Source of the DNA: Clostridia bacterium UC5.1-2E3
Lineage (GTDB): Bacteria > Bacillota > Clostridia > Lachnospirales > Lachnospiraceae
Direction: 5' to 3'
Assembly (NCBI GenBank): GCA_001304875.1
Contig: BBZO01000017.1
Span: 1-64,000, forward strand
Length of the DNA: 64,000 nt
A program made the translations under genes and the position numbers. Shown here one piece after another: positions 53,398 through 63,745 of this stretch; the first letter of the stretch is position 1; each line of letters opens with the position of its first letter. The notes beneath the pieces were generated by a model, which had not been told where the DNA came from, did no database searches, and saw only the letters and a program-made list of their open reading frames with translations.

Positions 53398-54045
53398 ATT
53401 TTCCCTCCAATAGAATATCAATTGTGCGCATCAGTATCTTAGGGGGATAGTATTTCCGGGCCATCAGAATGAGAGTATCCGTGCTCAGATTGAGAGACTG
53501 GACGATGTGCTTCAGTACATCGGCCGGGTGAAGGGCATCGACGGGGGCATGCTCCATTTCGCATATGGCATCGAGAAGCTGGAGATAGCGGTAATTGGCG
53601 CTTGTTACGGTAACAGGAGGACGGGTAACTTCAATCTCAATATCCAGCGGAATTTTTCTGTTATAGAGGTTGGTTGCGATGGTTATTCTGCCCGGCATCT
53701 GCGACACAAGGCCCAGACGGTTCAAAGCAGAGAGGCCGGTCTCATATCCAATTATATCGTTCTCTGTCCGGAGAAGCCGCCCGCAAAACAAATCCCGTTT
53801 GTCCGGGGTATAGTAGCCGAAGGTGTTTTTGTCTTTTTGCAGTAGACGCCTTTGGTGAGTCTGATAATGTATCCTTCTTTTTCCAGGCGTGCCAGCGTTA
53901 CATTGACTGCTTTTCTGGCGGCTTCAGGGGGTGTTTTTAATTCTCTGGACGCATAGGAGACAGCGCGGTCGGTTAAAATCAGATCGTCGGGAGACAGGGA
54001 ATCAATATACTGGGTCAGATAATCGCGATAGCTTTTTCGTTTCAC
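53384..54045 (-). CDS. AbiEi-type antitoxin and autorepressor (one frameshift)
   Basis: 220 residues: an N-terminal winged helix-turn-helix (DRAVSYASRELKTPPEAARK, then LARLEKEGYIIRL) and a C-terminal domain (SALNRLGLVSQMPGRITIAT; PPVTVTSANYRYLQLLDAIC). AbiEi neutralises AbiEii without binding it and represses its own promoter. One T is missing near 53821. GTG 54045 is chosen because GGAGGAGG lies 11 bp before it. The open frame begins earlier at a TTG overlapping that site. The overlap with the toxin gene is typical of abiE. Confidence 0.85.
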
Positions 54046-54067
54046 TTTATGAAGCACCTCCTCCAAA

Positions 54068-54118
54068 ATGTTATTATAGTTGCTTAAAACTGTTTAATTA
54101 TTTCGCTTATAATAACAT
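54068..54118. promoter_or_regulatory. 11-bp inverted repeat in the AbiE upstream region
   Basis: ATGTTATTATA at 54068-54078 and TATAATAACAT at 54108-54118 are exact inverse copies. The AT-rich region contains TATAAT-like -10 elements for the antitoxin gene. Characterised AbiEi proteins bind two inverted repeats in their own promoter, so this is a likely operator. Confidence 0.55.
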
Positions 54119-54170
54119 AATATGCCTTCGCCGTCAAGAAATTTCCCGCCAAACTTTTACATTTCACGTC

Positions 54171-54199
54171 TTGACATCCCACTCTAATCTGTATATAAT
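54171..54199 (+). promoter_or_regulatory. Sigma-A promoter of rpsL
   Basis: Perfect TTGACA and TATAAT with a 17-bp spacer, about 90 bp before the start codon. The str genes therefore have their own promoter downstream of the AbiE insertion. Confidence 0.85.
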
Positions 54200-54291
54200 G
54201 AACGAGTGCGCACCAGTGCATTATATTTTTGTGCGCGCATTTCGCTGACAAGCACAGCAACCAACAGACAATATCACAGGAGGTGAAAGGA

Positions 54292-54711
54292 ATGCCAACA
54301 TTTAACCAGTTAGTAAGAAAAGGAAGACAGACCTCTGAGAGGAAGTCCACGGCACCGGCTTTACAGAAAGGATACAACTCCTTACACAAGAAGGCGACCA
54401 ACACTTCTGCTCCTCAGAAGAGAGGCGTGTGCACAGCCGTTAAGACTGCTACACCGAAAAAGCCTAACTCTGCATTAAGAAAGATCGCGAGAGTTCGTCT
54501 TTCCAATGGTATCGAAGTTACCAGCTACATCCCGGGTGAGGGCCACAACCTTCAGGAGCACAGCGTTGTTCTGATCCGCGGCGGCAGAGTAAGAGACTTA
54601 CCGGGTACCAGATACCATGTCATCAGAGGTACACTTGATACTGCAGGTGTTGCTAACAGGAAACAGGCTCGTTCTAAATACGGCGCTAAGAGACCGAAAG
54701 AGAAGAAATAA
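54292..54711 (+). CDS. rpsL: Ribosomal protein S12
   Basis: Intact 139-residue decoding-centre protein, starting [12 protein letters not shown] after AGGAGGTG. The 27-codon upstream extension of the open frame is not coding. Lys56 in [11 protein letters not shown] is wild type. At position 101 the sequence is [12 protein letters not shown] with Arg, where Bacillus subtilis and Escherichia coli have Lys (E. coli Lys87/88). Replacement of that Lys is a known route to streptomycin resistance. The Arg may be natural to this clade. Confidence 0.98.
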   Translation: MPTFNQLVRKGRQTSERKSTAPALQKGYNSLHKKATNTSAPQKRGVCTAVKTATPKKPNSALRKIARVRLSNGIEVTSYIPGEGHNLQEHSVVLIRGGRVRDLPGTRYHVIRGTLDTAGVANRKQARSKYGAKRPKEKK

Positions 54712-54867
54712 GGGCTGAATGTAAATGAATAAAGTGCCGGATTGTTGATATTTGACCTGTAGGTTGCAGGAAATAGATAACCGAGCGCGAACACATTTAT
54801 TTAGTGAGTACCTGAGATCTAATCCGCGGTGCTCCCGCACTGCGACTATATTAAGGAGGGAAGTAAC

Positions 54868-55338
54868 GTGCCACGTAAAGGACATACTCAGAAAAGAGAC
54901 GTATTAGCAGACCCGCTTTACAATAACAAGGTTGTGACCAAGCTGATCAACAACATCATGTTAGACGGTAAGAAGGGTATTGCTCAGAAGATCGTATACG
55001 GCGCATTCGAGAGAGTTGCCGAGAAGACCGGCAAGGACGCCGTAGAAGTATTCGAGGAAGCTATGAACAACATCATGCCTGTTCTCGAGGTTAAGGCAAA
55101 ACGTATCGGCGGTGCCACCTACCAGGTGCCGATCGAGGTTAAGCCGGAGAGAAGACAGGCGTTAGCGCTTCGCTGGATCACCATGTTCTCCCGCAAGAGA
55201 GGCGAGAAGACACAGGAGGAGAGACTGGCGAACGAGATTATGGACGCAGCCAACAACACTGGTGCATCTGTAAAACGTAAAGAAGACATGCATAAGATGG
55301 CAGAGGCTAACAAGGCATTTGCTCATTACAGATTCTAA
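54868..55338 (+). CDS. rpsG: Ribosomal protein S7
   Basis: Intact 156-residue 16S rRNA-binding protein. GTG 54868 ([20 protein letters not shown] follows) has AGGAGGG upstream. The frame also opens at 54829, but that part lies before the ribosome binding site. The 156-bp gap from rpsL has no gene. I see no clear regulatory structure in it. Confidence 0.98.
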   Translation: MPRKGHTQKRDVLADPLYNNKVVTKLINNIMLDGKKGIAQKIVYGAFERVAEKTGKDAVEVFEEAMNNIMPVLEVKAKRIGGATYQVPIEVKPERRQALALRWITMFSRKRGEKTQEERLANEIMDAANNTGASVKRKEDMHKMAEANKAFAHYRF

Positions 55339-55353
55339 TAGGGGGAAAAGGCT

Positions 55354-57472
<2,119 letters not shown>

Positions 57473-57488
57473 TATCAGCTAATTAGGC

Positions 57489-57517
57489 TTGAAAATCGAG
57501 CTCTGATAGAATATAAT
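57489..57517 (+). promoter_or_regulatory. Additional sigma-A promoter before tuf
   Basis: TTGAAA, 17-bp spacer, TATAAT in the fusA-tuf gap. This would allow tuf to be made in excess over the other str genes. A 7-bp inverted repeat, TTAGGCT/AGCCTAA (57483-57489 and 57525-57531), flanks it. Confidence 0.6.
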
Positions 57518-57584
57518 AAGAGACAGCCTAACATAAATAACCAACAAAGCCCAGAGAGGCGCAAATTAAGGAGGACGTTATAAA

Positions 57585-58778
57585 ATGGCTAAAGCTAAGT
57601 TTGAAAGAACAAAACCGCATTGTAACATTGGTACCATCGGACACGTTGACCATGGTAAAACCACTCTGACGGCTGCTATCACCAAGACCCTTCACGAGAG
57701 ATTAGGTACCGGTGAGGCCGTTGCATTCGAGAACATCGATAAGGCTCCGGAGGAGAGAGAGCGTGGTATCACCATCTCTACCGCTCACGTTGAGTACGAG
57801 ACCGAGAAGAGACACTATGCACACGTTGACTGCCCCGGCCATGCTGACTACGTTAAGAACATGATCACCGGTGCTGCTCAGATGGACGGCGCTATCCTTG
57901 TAGTAGCTGCTACCGATGGTGTTATGGCTCAGACCAGAGAGCACATCCTGCTTTCCCGTCAGGTAGGCGTTCCCTATATCGTAGTATTCATGAACAAGTG
58001 CGATATGGTTGACGATGCCGAGCTTCTTGAGCTGGTTGACATGGAGATCCGTGAGCTCCTCAACGAGTACGAGTTCCCGGGCGACGACACCCCGATCATC
58101 CAGGGTTCCGCTCTTAAGGCTCTTGAGGATCCGTCCGGCGAGTGGGGCGACAAGATCCTTGAGCTCATGAACGCTGTTGACGAGTGGGTTCCGGATCCGC
58201 AGCGTGAGACCGACAAGCCGTTCCTTATGCCGGTTGAGGACGTATTCTCCATCACTGGCCGTGGTACCGTTGCTACCGGTCGTGTAGAGCGTGGCGTTCT
58301 TCATGTATCTGATGAGGTTGAGATCGTTGGTATCAAGGAAGAGGCTCGTAAGGTTGTTGTAACCGGTATCGAGATGTTCCGTAAGTTACTTGACGAGGCT
58401 CAGGCTGGTGATAACATCGGTGCACTTCTTCGTGGCGTTCAGAGAAACGAGATCGAGAGAGGTCAGTGCCTTGTTAAACCCGGTTCCGTAAAGTGCCATC
58501 ACAAGTTCACCGCTCAGGTGTACGTTCTGACCAAGGACGAGGGTGGTCGTCACACTCCGTTCTTCAACAACTATCGTCCGCAGTTCTACTTCAGAACAAC
58601 TGACGTTACCGGCGTTTGCGAGTTACCGGCTGACACCGAGATGTGCATGCCTGGCGACAACGTAGAGATGACCGTAGAGCTGATCCACCCGGTAGCTATG
58701 GAGCAGGGTCTCCGTTTCGCTATCCGTGAGGGCGGCCGTACCGTTGGATCTGGTAGAGTTGTATCCATCATCGAGTAA
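57585..58778 (+). CDS. tuf: Translation elongation factor Tu
   Basis: Intact 397-residue GTPase that delivers aminoacyl-tRNA. G1 is [15 protein letters not shown]3 [12 protein letters not shown] and G4 NKCDM. AAGGAGG lies upstream. It is the last gene of the str cluster and is followed by a textbook terminator. Codon choice is strongly biased, as expected for a highly expressed gene. Confidence 0.98.
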   Translation: MAKAKFERTKPHCNIGTIGHVDHGKTTLTAAITKTLHERLGTGEAVAFENIDKAPEERERGITISTAHVEYETEKRHYAHVDCPGHADYVKNMITGAAQMDGAILVVAATDGVMAQTREHILLSRQVGVPYIVVFMNKCDMVDDAELLELVDMEIRELLNEYEFPGDDTPIIQGSALKALEDPSGEWGDKILELMNAVDEWVPDPQRETDKPFLMPVEDVFSITGRGTVATGRVERGVLHVSDEVEIVGIKEEARKVVVTGIEMFRKLLDEAQAGDNIGALLRGVQRNEIERGQCLVKPGSVKCHHKFTAQVYVLTKDEGGRHTPFFNNYRPQFYFRTTDVTGVCELPADTEMCMPGDNVEMTVELIHPVAMEQGLRFAIREGGRTVGSGRVVSIIE

Positions 58779-58806
58779 TTAGTTATTTGGTGAGATAAGA
58801 TGAATT

Positions 58807-58836
58807 GCCCGGGAGGCTTGGCCTCCCGGGCTTTTT
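58807..58836 (+). terminator. Rho-independent terminator of tuf
   Basis: GCCCGGGAGGC and GCCTCCCGGGC form a perfect 11-bp stem with a TTG loop, followed by TTTTT. Confidence 0.95.
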
Positions 58837-58861
58837 GCACAATAAGTATTGATAAACAAAT

Positions 58862-59306
58862 ATGAAATAAAAAAAGACTGATTCTCCTTTTTGCCTGCTG
58901 CTATATTATATGCTTTATAGTTCTCTCCATATATCAGCATGGCAACGTATTATCCAGAGTGGAGTATATCCGCATGAACCGGGAGATGGGATTCTGGAAT
59001 TATAATCTCATACCGTTTAAAACAATCGGTACGCAGCTCTCCGCCGCTTATTTATGGGACCTGTTGATTAAGAATCTGGCGGTTACTGTCCCGTTAGGAA
59101 TGGCTTTTGCGGGGATGAAGGAAAAAATATGGAAAAGCTTCTTATGGGCAGGCGGGATCATAGTAGGGAAAGAAATTTTGCAGTTTGTGACGATGACAGG
59201 CTATTTTGATGTAGACGATATAATCGTCAATCTGTCGGGAGCTGCCCTGGGTGTTTTCCTTTATAAAGTTTCAAAAGAACAGCAGGATCAAAAAAGTAAT
59301 TTTTAG
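58862..59306 (+). CDS. VanZ-like family membrane protein (start unclear)
   Basis: VanZ-like protein of about 147 residues. The first transmembrane segment (LILLFACCYIICFIVLSIY) is coded from about 58875. It is followed by NYNLIPFKTI and the acidic KEILQFVTMTGYFDVDDIIV typical of the family. The frame is blocked at its 5' end: ATG 58862 joins it only if one A is removed from, or two are added to, the A-rich stretch near 58866. A GTG at 58959 would omit the first helix. No vanHAX genes are nearby, so this is not evidence of glycopeptide resistance. Confidence 0.75.
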
Positions 59307-59337
59307 GGAACGGGCTCTATAACCCGTTCCCCTTTTT
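59306..59337. terminator. Terminator between the VanZ-like and MFS genes
   Basis: GGGAACGGG and CCCGTTCCC form a 9-bp stem with an 8-nt loop, followed by CTTTTT. It overlaps the VanZ-like stop codon and serves the + strand. Confidence 0.85.
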
Positions 59338-59349
59338 AACTAAATCTAT

Positions 59350-60654
59350 CTATTTTTCTCTCTCCAGCCCCCAGATTTCCCTGTCTCTCCGGAAATACAG
59401 ACACACGAAAATCCCCGCGAACGCCAGGAAAAAGTACAAGAGCGCGCATCCGCTTCCTTTCCCGTATCCAAAGACCGCCGCCAGAAGCCCATTCTCCGGC
59501 TGCGCCGCCATAAACGGTTCGAACACCCCGTCCACCAGGATGCCGCCGGTGAAATACCCCAGCGGGATCGTGAAAAACTGTAAGGCGTTTCTCACCGCAT
59601 AGACCCGTCCCTGCATGGCAAGGGGGATGTGCAGCCGCAGCAGTGCGTCCAGGTTCGTGTTCATCTGCGGAATGCAGAGCCAGCCGAGGACTGCGCCCAG
59701 GCACCAGACCGGGACCGAGCGCCCGAAGGCCAGGATGAAATTCTCCGTACACATGGCGAACAGCAGAGAGTTCATGATGACCCGCACGCGGTTTTTGGGA
59801 GCCGGGCAGACCGCCGCAAACAGACTTCCCGCCAGATTCGCCGCTCCGCAGAAGCCATTAACCAGCCCCAGCGCCTGTTCGCTTCCGCCATTTCTCGAGA
59901 GAAGCATGGGCGTCAGCGCCGCCTGGTAGATGGAGGCGATAAAATTGATGGCCGCCAGAAACAGGATCAGCCCCAGAATACCGCGGTTTGCCCGCAGAAA
60001 GCCGATTCCCTGCCCTGCGGAGGCCAGAAAGCTCTCGCGGTCCGCCCGTCCAGCCGCAAGCGATGATTCGTCCATCCGGATGAAACACACTAGCGTGACG
60101 AAGGCAAAGAGAAAGCTTGCCAGGTCAAAGAAAATCACCGCCCCGATTCCCCAGAAGCCCAGGACAGCCGTCGCCAGAACAGGTGCCAGAAGCGTCACCA
60201 GGGAATTGGAAAACGCCCGCAGGCCGCCGACGCGCTGGTAATATTTCGCCGGCGTCAGCATGGTGACGGTCACCTCTGACGCGGGCTGCTGGAGCGCGTT
60301 CATGACTCCGCTCACCGCATTGATCACGTACAGGTGCCAGATGGCCAGCCGGCCGCTGATCATGAGCAGCCAGACCAGACAGGTGGTGATCGCCGCCGTG
60401 CTGTCGCAGACGAGCATGGTGCGCTTTTTGCTCAGCCGGTCTCCCGCGACCCCGGCAAATACGCTGAGAAGCACGTACGGGGTGTAGGAGCAGACGGACA
60501 AAAGCGCTGTGGTGAGCGCCGAACCGCTCTGCCCGTAGGCCCAGATGATGAGCGCAAAGCTGGTCATGGAGCTGCCCAGTGACGACAGGCTCTGCGAGCC
60601 CCAGAGAGCCAGAAAACCTTGGAGTTCCTTGAGTGAGTTAAATATTCGTTTCAT
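59350..60654 (-). CDS. MFS efflux transporter
   Basis: Intact 434-residue, twelve-helix transporter. The motif A loop reads GVAGDRLSKKRTMLV, and NAVSGVMNALQQPASEVTVT belongs to the MefA/enterobactin-exporter-like (MFS_3) group, whose members export macrolides and other compounds. AAAGGAG lies 9 bp before the ATG but is followed directly by a sequence that can be paired in the leader. The 5' region carries a small leader ORF and alternative hairpins, so expression is probably controlled by translation of the leader. Confidence 0.92.
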   Translation of the reverse strand: MKRIFNSLKELQGFLALWGSQSLSSLGSSMTSFALIIWAYGQSGSALTTALLSVCSYTPYVLLSVFAGVAGDRLSKKRTMLVCDSTAAITTCLVWLLMISGRLAIWHLYVINAVSGVMNALQQPASEVTVTMLTPAKYYQRVGGLRAFSNSLVTLLAPVLATAVLGFWGIGAVIFFDLASFLFAFVTLVCFIRMDESSLAAGRADRESFLASAGQGIGFLRANRGILGLILFLAAINFIASIYQAALTPMLLSRNGGSEQALGLVNGFCGAANLAGSLFAAVCPAPKNRVRVIMNSLLFAMCTENFILAFGRSVPVWCLGAVLGWLCIPQMNTNLDALLRLHIPLAMQGRVYAVRNALQFFTIPLGYFTGGILVDGVFEPFMAAQPENGLLAAVFGYGKGSGCALLYFFLAFAGIFVCLYFRRDREIWGLEREK

Positions 60655-60656
60655 AT

Positions 60657-60751
60657 GACTTTGCTCCTTTATCGTAGTTTAAGACGAAGATGCAAAGTCC
60701 AATCAGTGCTTGTCTCCATGCAGAAATGTCCTAATCAGACTTTGCATGGAG
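60657..60751 (-). promoter_or_regulatory. Alternative RNA pairings in the MFS leader (candidate attenuator)
   Basis: Four segments of the minus-strand transcript can pair in exclusive ways. A (60738-60751, inside the leader ORF, CTCCATGCAAAGTC) pairs with B (60714-60722, TGCATGGAG, 9 bp) or with C (60690-60699, GACTTTGCAT, 10 bp). C also pairs with D (60657-60664, GCAAAGTC, 8 bp), which lies between the ribosome binding site and the start of the MFS gene. C:D would block translation, and A:C would free it. Confidence 0.65.
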
Positions 60752-60773
60752 CTGCTGCAATGCAGAGCCGCAT
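60735..60773 (-). CDS. 12-residue leader peptide of the MFS exporter
   Basis: The minus strand encodes MRLCIAAAPCKV followed by TGA. Its AAGAGGTG ribosome binding site is 5 bp before the ATG, as good as that of any gene in the window. The last codons form the pairing segment A. Short, well-initiated ORFs of this kind precede mef, erm and other resistance genes and act through drug-induced ribosome stalling. The peptide matches no arrest motif that I know, so the inducer is open. Confidence 0.65.
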   Translation of the reverse strand: MRLCIAAAPCKV

Positions 60774-60819
60774 GGTTTCACCTCTTTTCCCGTCCCGGCC
60801 GGGCCGGGGGATTTCCCTC

Positions 60820-60849
60820 ATTATAGCGCAGGCGCCCACATTTCCGCAA
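60820..60849 (-). promoter_or_regulatory. Promoter of the MFS leader transcript
   Basis: Minus strand TTGCGG, 18-bp spacer, perfect TATAAT. A GC-rich palindrome (60794-60810) lies at the predicted 5' end of the RNA. Confidence 0.6.
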
Positions 60850-60947
60850 GTTTAATAAAATGGAAAGGGAAATTAAAATAGTTTTAATGGAACACCGGCA
60901 GTCCCCGTGTTATGATGAAGAAAATAAAAGCGGACGGAGGACGGGCC

Positions 60948-61605
60948 ATGAAAATCAGCATATCCGAAGAGATCAGAAGAAGCTGTCCCGGTATTGGACT
61001 GGGAATTTTATATTATACAATGGAGGTGAAGGGCAGCGAGGGCCCGGTGCGGGAGGCGTTTGACCGGACCGCAGCGCTTCTGGCCCAGCGCTACCAGGTG
61101 TCTGACATTGTGAACAATCCCCATATCCGGGAGACCCGGGAGGCCTACAAGGCGCTGGGGAAGGCCCCCTCCACCTACCGCAATTCTGCCGAGGCCATGC
61201 TCCGCCGCATTGCCCAGGGCAAAGGACTCTACTACATCAACAATGCCATCGAGATCAACAACCTGTTTTCCGTGAAGACCGGCTACTCACTGGGAACCTA
61301 TGACCTGGACCGTATCGAGGGAGATGTGGAGCTGCGCCGTAGCCAGAGGGGGAGCATTACCGGGGAATCGGCAAGGAAGCTGTGAACATCGGCTGCCTTC
61401 CCGTGCTGTACGATGCGCAGGGGGCATTTGGAAATCCTACCAGCGACAGCCGCCGTGCCATGATCACCGACGGCGTGCGGAGGATTATGACCGTGATCTA
61501 CAGCTTCGCGCCGCGGGAGGAACTGGAGCGCGCGGTGGAGGAGTACCGGGCGCTTTTGCAGGAACTGTGCGGCGTGGAGGACGTGACGACAGAGATTTGC
61601 AGTGA
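60948..61605 (+). CDS. B3/B4 tRNA-binding domain protein (two frameshifts)
   Basis: Stand-alone B3/B4 domain, the editing-like domain of phenylalanyl-tRNA synthetase beta subunit, 219 residues after correction. Typical segments are PSTYRNSAEAMLRRIAQGKG and NNLFSVKTGYSLGTYDLDRI. One G is missing near 61350 and probably one T near 61597 (ATTTTGCAGTGA), which brings in the TGA at 61603. Without the second, the frame would run into the next gene. Free-standing homologues may deacylate misacylated tRNA or bind amino acids, but function is unproven. GGAGG precedes ATG 60948. Confidence 0.85.
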
Positions 61606-61622
61606 AGGAGGGATGCGGATTT

Positions 61623-62152
61623 ATGAAGAAATGGAATCAGAAAAAGAAAAAGAGATTGCGTATTTTTCCGACCGCCGTTTTACTGACTGCTGTCATACTG
61701 GCTGCCGCGTTTTCTGCCGCAGGCTGCCAGAGCAGGAGCGGTCAAAGCGGGCGCGCTCAGAGCGGGGGCGCCTAACCGGCGGCGAACCGTCCGCCGGGGG
61801 ACAGGAGCAGCAGGCGTTGACGCCCACAGGCTATGCGTCCGGGGAGATACAGTTTTCATGCGTCATGGTGAACGGTCAGCTGTACCGGTTTGACACCAAT
61901 GGCTGGGACCAGAAGATTCCCGATGGCTACGTGGAGATCGGGCAGGTGGAGTCTGAGATCATAACGGAATACCCCGGCGAAAATCTTCAGGCGTCCCGCG
62001 TGGAGGTGGGATCAGTTATTTACGGGCAGGCGCAGAGCGGGGCGGACACCGCAGCCGGCCCTGCCGCAGAGGACGGACGCGGGGCATCGGATGACGTTTA
62101 CGTCCAGACGCCCGGAGGGAGTATCGGCAGGTTTGAGCCCTGGAGCCCTTGA
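61623..62152 (+). CDS. Putative lipoprotein, unknown function (one frameshift)
   Basis: 176 residues after restoring one C near 61771. A basic N-terminus (MKKWNQKKKKRLRIF), a hydrophobic stretch and the lipobox SAAGC give a lipoprotein signal. A low-complexity Ser/Gly/Gln linker follows, then a small domain with QFSCVMVNGQLYRFDTNGWD and PDGYVEIGQVESEI. I do not recognise a family. AAGGAGGG precedes the ATG, 18 bp after the B3/B4 gene. Confidence 0.72.
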
Positions 62153-62220
62153 ATTGGTATGGATAAAATCGAATTGTGAGCGATGAGCGAGTATACGGCA
62201 GAGCTATGCAGAACCAGCAG

Positions 62221-62267
62221 AAAGCCCGGATCCGGGGCGGTTTTACCGCCTGGGGAATCCGGGCTTT
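62221..62267. terminator. Bidirectional terminator
   Basis: AAAGCCCGGAT and ATCCGGGCTTT form an 11-bp outer stem, and inside it GGCGG and CCGCC form another around TTTTA. It lies between convergent genes. Confidence 0.85.
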
Positions 62268-62282
62268 AAGAAAATAGTCTGT

Positions 62283-63533
62283 TTACTGAACCCTGGCGCC
62301 GCTGGCATTTACGTAGTGGCCGTCGGGGGTCCAGGCGTTGGCGTACATGACGCCGTTCGCGTCCATGTAGTACCAGACTTCGTTGATGTTGTTCCATCCG
62401 GTGGCCATGACGCCGTTGGGGAGCAGGTAGTACCAGGTGTTCCCCAGCTGCAGCCAGCCGGTATACATGGTGCCGTTGGTGTTGAAATAGTACCAGACGT
62501 TATTCACCGGGTACCAGCCGGAGTGAACCATGTCGCCGTTGCCGGGCTTTAAGTAATACCAGCTGTTATTCCAGTTGAGCCAGCCGGTGTGCATGTAGCC
62601 GGTGTTGGCGAAGAAATACCAGTTATAGTTGATGTACTGCCAGGAGTTGGCGGGGTTCGTCCCGTCAGAGAAGCGGTACCACCAGCCGTAGGAGTTGAGC
62701 ATCCATCCGCTGGACGGAAGCGAGGTGCCGGGATTGGAGCCTCCGCTGACACCGGGGCCGCCGGAGCTTCCGGAGCTCCCGCCGGGACCGCCGCTGCTGC
62801 TGTCGGAGTCCTCGTTATCTTCCGCGTCGGAGGAGCTCACATAATTCTCCTCAGAGAAATCAGACCAGGAGCTGTAGCTGTTGGACGAGTAGCGGGTGCG
62901 CACGCGGAACGAGTAGTCGCCGCGGCGGGTCATCTTGCTGGTGAAATCGTAGCTGGTATCCTCCTCGTCGTTGACGCGCACGGTGGTGACAAGGCTGCCG
63001 TCCCTGTAGAGGCGTACCTCGTAGCCCTTGCCGCTTAAATCCTCCTCCCAGCAGGCCTCGTTGTCGTCCCACCAGATTTCGTCGGAGCCAGGGGTATTCT
63101 CGCCGCTGGTGATCCGGCGCAGGTTGACGGTCAGTTCCATGGATGTGTTGTCTTTGTCATAGCGGTCTGCATCCTCGAAGGACGGGGAGGCATTGCTGTT
63201 TCCAGTGATGGAAAAGTAGCTTTTGCTGGTAGAGGAGAAATAGCTGTTGCCCAATGCCTCCAGATCGATGACCAGCATCGGTGTGTCGCCGCGCCGCCAG
63301 GTGTCGCCTCCGTTTATGAAATTGTAGTCGATGATATCGTAGTCCGCGTCAGTGTCGTTGACGCTCACATCGAGGCCGCTGGTGGTGATGGGGTCCCCGG
63401 CCTCCAGCTTCTTGTCGAGATTAATTTCGATGCGTACTTTGTCAATTTTGTCCGATGCCCAGGCAACCGATGGAACCGCCGCCGTCAGCAGGGCCGCCGC
63501 CAGGAGCAGGGCGCCAAATTTAAATCGCTTCAT
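62283..63533 (-). CDS. Secreted protein with choline-binding-type cell-wall repeats
   Basis: Intact 416 residues. A signal peptide (KFGALLLAAALLTAAVPSV, cleavage near AWA) precedes an N-terminal beta-rich region (about 25-245) of unknown function, then a Gly/Ser/Pro linker. At the C-terminus six or seven repeats of about 20 residues are rich in Trp, Tyr and Gly, for example NNVWYYFNTNGTMYTGW. Such repeats bind phosphocholine or similar groups on surface polymers. No catalytic domain is recognised. The GGGAGG ribosome binding site and promoter are clear. Confidence 0.88.
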   Translation of the reverse strand: MKRFKFGALLLAAALLTAAVPSVAWASDKIDKVRIEINLDKKLEAGDPITTSGLDVSVNDTDADYDIIDYNFINGGDTWRRGDTPMLVIDLEALGNSYFSSTSKSYFSITGNSNASPSFEDADRYDKDNTSMELTVNLRRITSGENTPGSDEIWWDDNEACWEEDLSGKGYEVRLYRDGSLVTTVRVNDEEDTSYDFTSKMTRRGDYSFRVRTRYSSNSYSSWSDFSEENYVSSSDAEDNEDSDSSSGGPGGSSGSSGGPGVSGGSNPGTSLPSSGWMLNSYGWWYRFSDGTNPANSWQYINYNWYFFANTGYMHTGWLNWNNSWYYLKPGNGDMVHSGWYPVNNVWYYFNTNGTMYTGWLQLGNTWYYLLPNGVMATGWNNINEVWYYMDANGVMYANAWTPDGHYVNASGARVQ

Positions 63534-63581
63534 AATGTGATCCTCCCGTGTAATCGAAATTTCAGTCTTTTTATATAAATG

Positions 63582-63610
63582 ATTATATCAATTCTGCATA
63601 AGATAGTCAA
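63582..63610 (-). promoter_or_regulatory. Sigma-A promoter of the choline-binding-repeat gene
   Basis: Minus strand TTGACT, 17-bp spacer, TATAAT. Confidence 0.75.
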
Positions 63611-63645
63611 AGAATCAGTTCATACAAATTTCTTACGGAAATGAA

Positions 63646-63674
63646 TTGACAAAACCTGGAAACTCATCTAAAAT
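63646..63674 (+). promoter_or_regulatory. Sigma-A promoter of the flavin reductase gene
   Basis: TTGACA, 17-bp spacer, TAAAAT, about 70 bp before ATG 63746. Confidence 0.7.
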
Positions 63675-63745
63675 AATAGTAATAGTTACTGATTTTGACC
63701 GGGGCACCACACAAGCCATTTCCCCATTCAGAAAGGAGAGTTTAC

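Noticed and set aside
54712..54867. S7-type autoregulatory RNA structure between rpsL and rpsG
   Set aside because: I could not identify a convincing stem arrangement by eye. A covariance search would be needed.
58862..59306. VanZ-like gene as a sign of a glycopeptide-resistance cluster
   Set aside because: No vanH, vanA, vanX or vanRS genes are near. VanZ-like proteins are common housekeeping membrane proteins in Firmicutes.
62283..62720. Periodic repeats that might suggest a CRISPR or satellite array
   Set aside because: The roughly 60-bp period matches 20-residue cell-wall-binding repeats in an intact coding frame. The copies diverge at the DNA level and have no constant repeat-spacer pattern.
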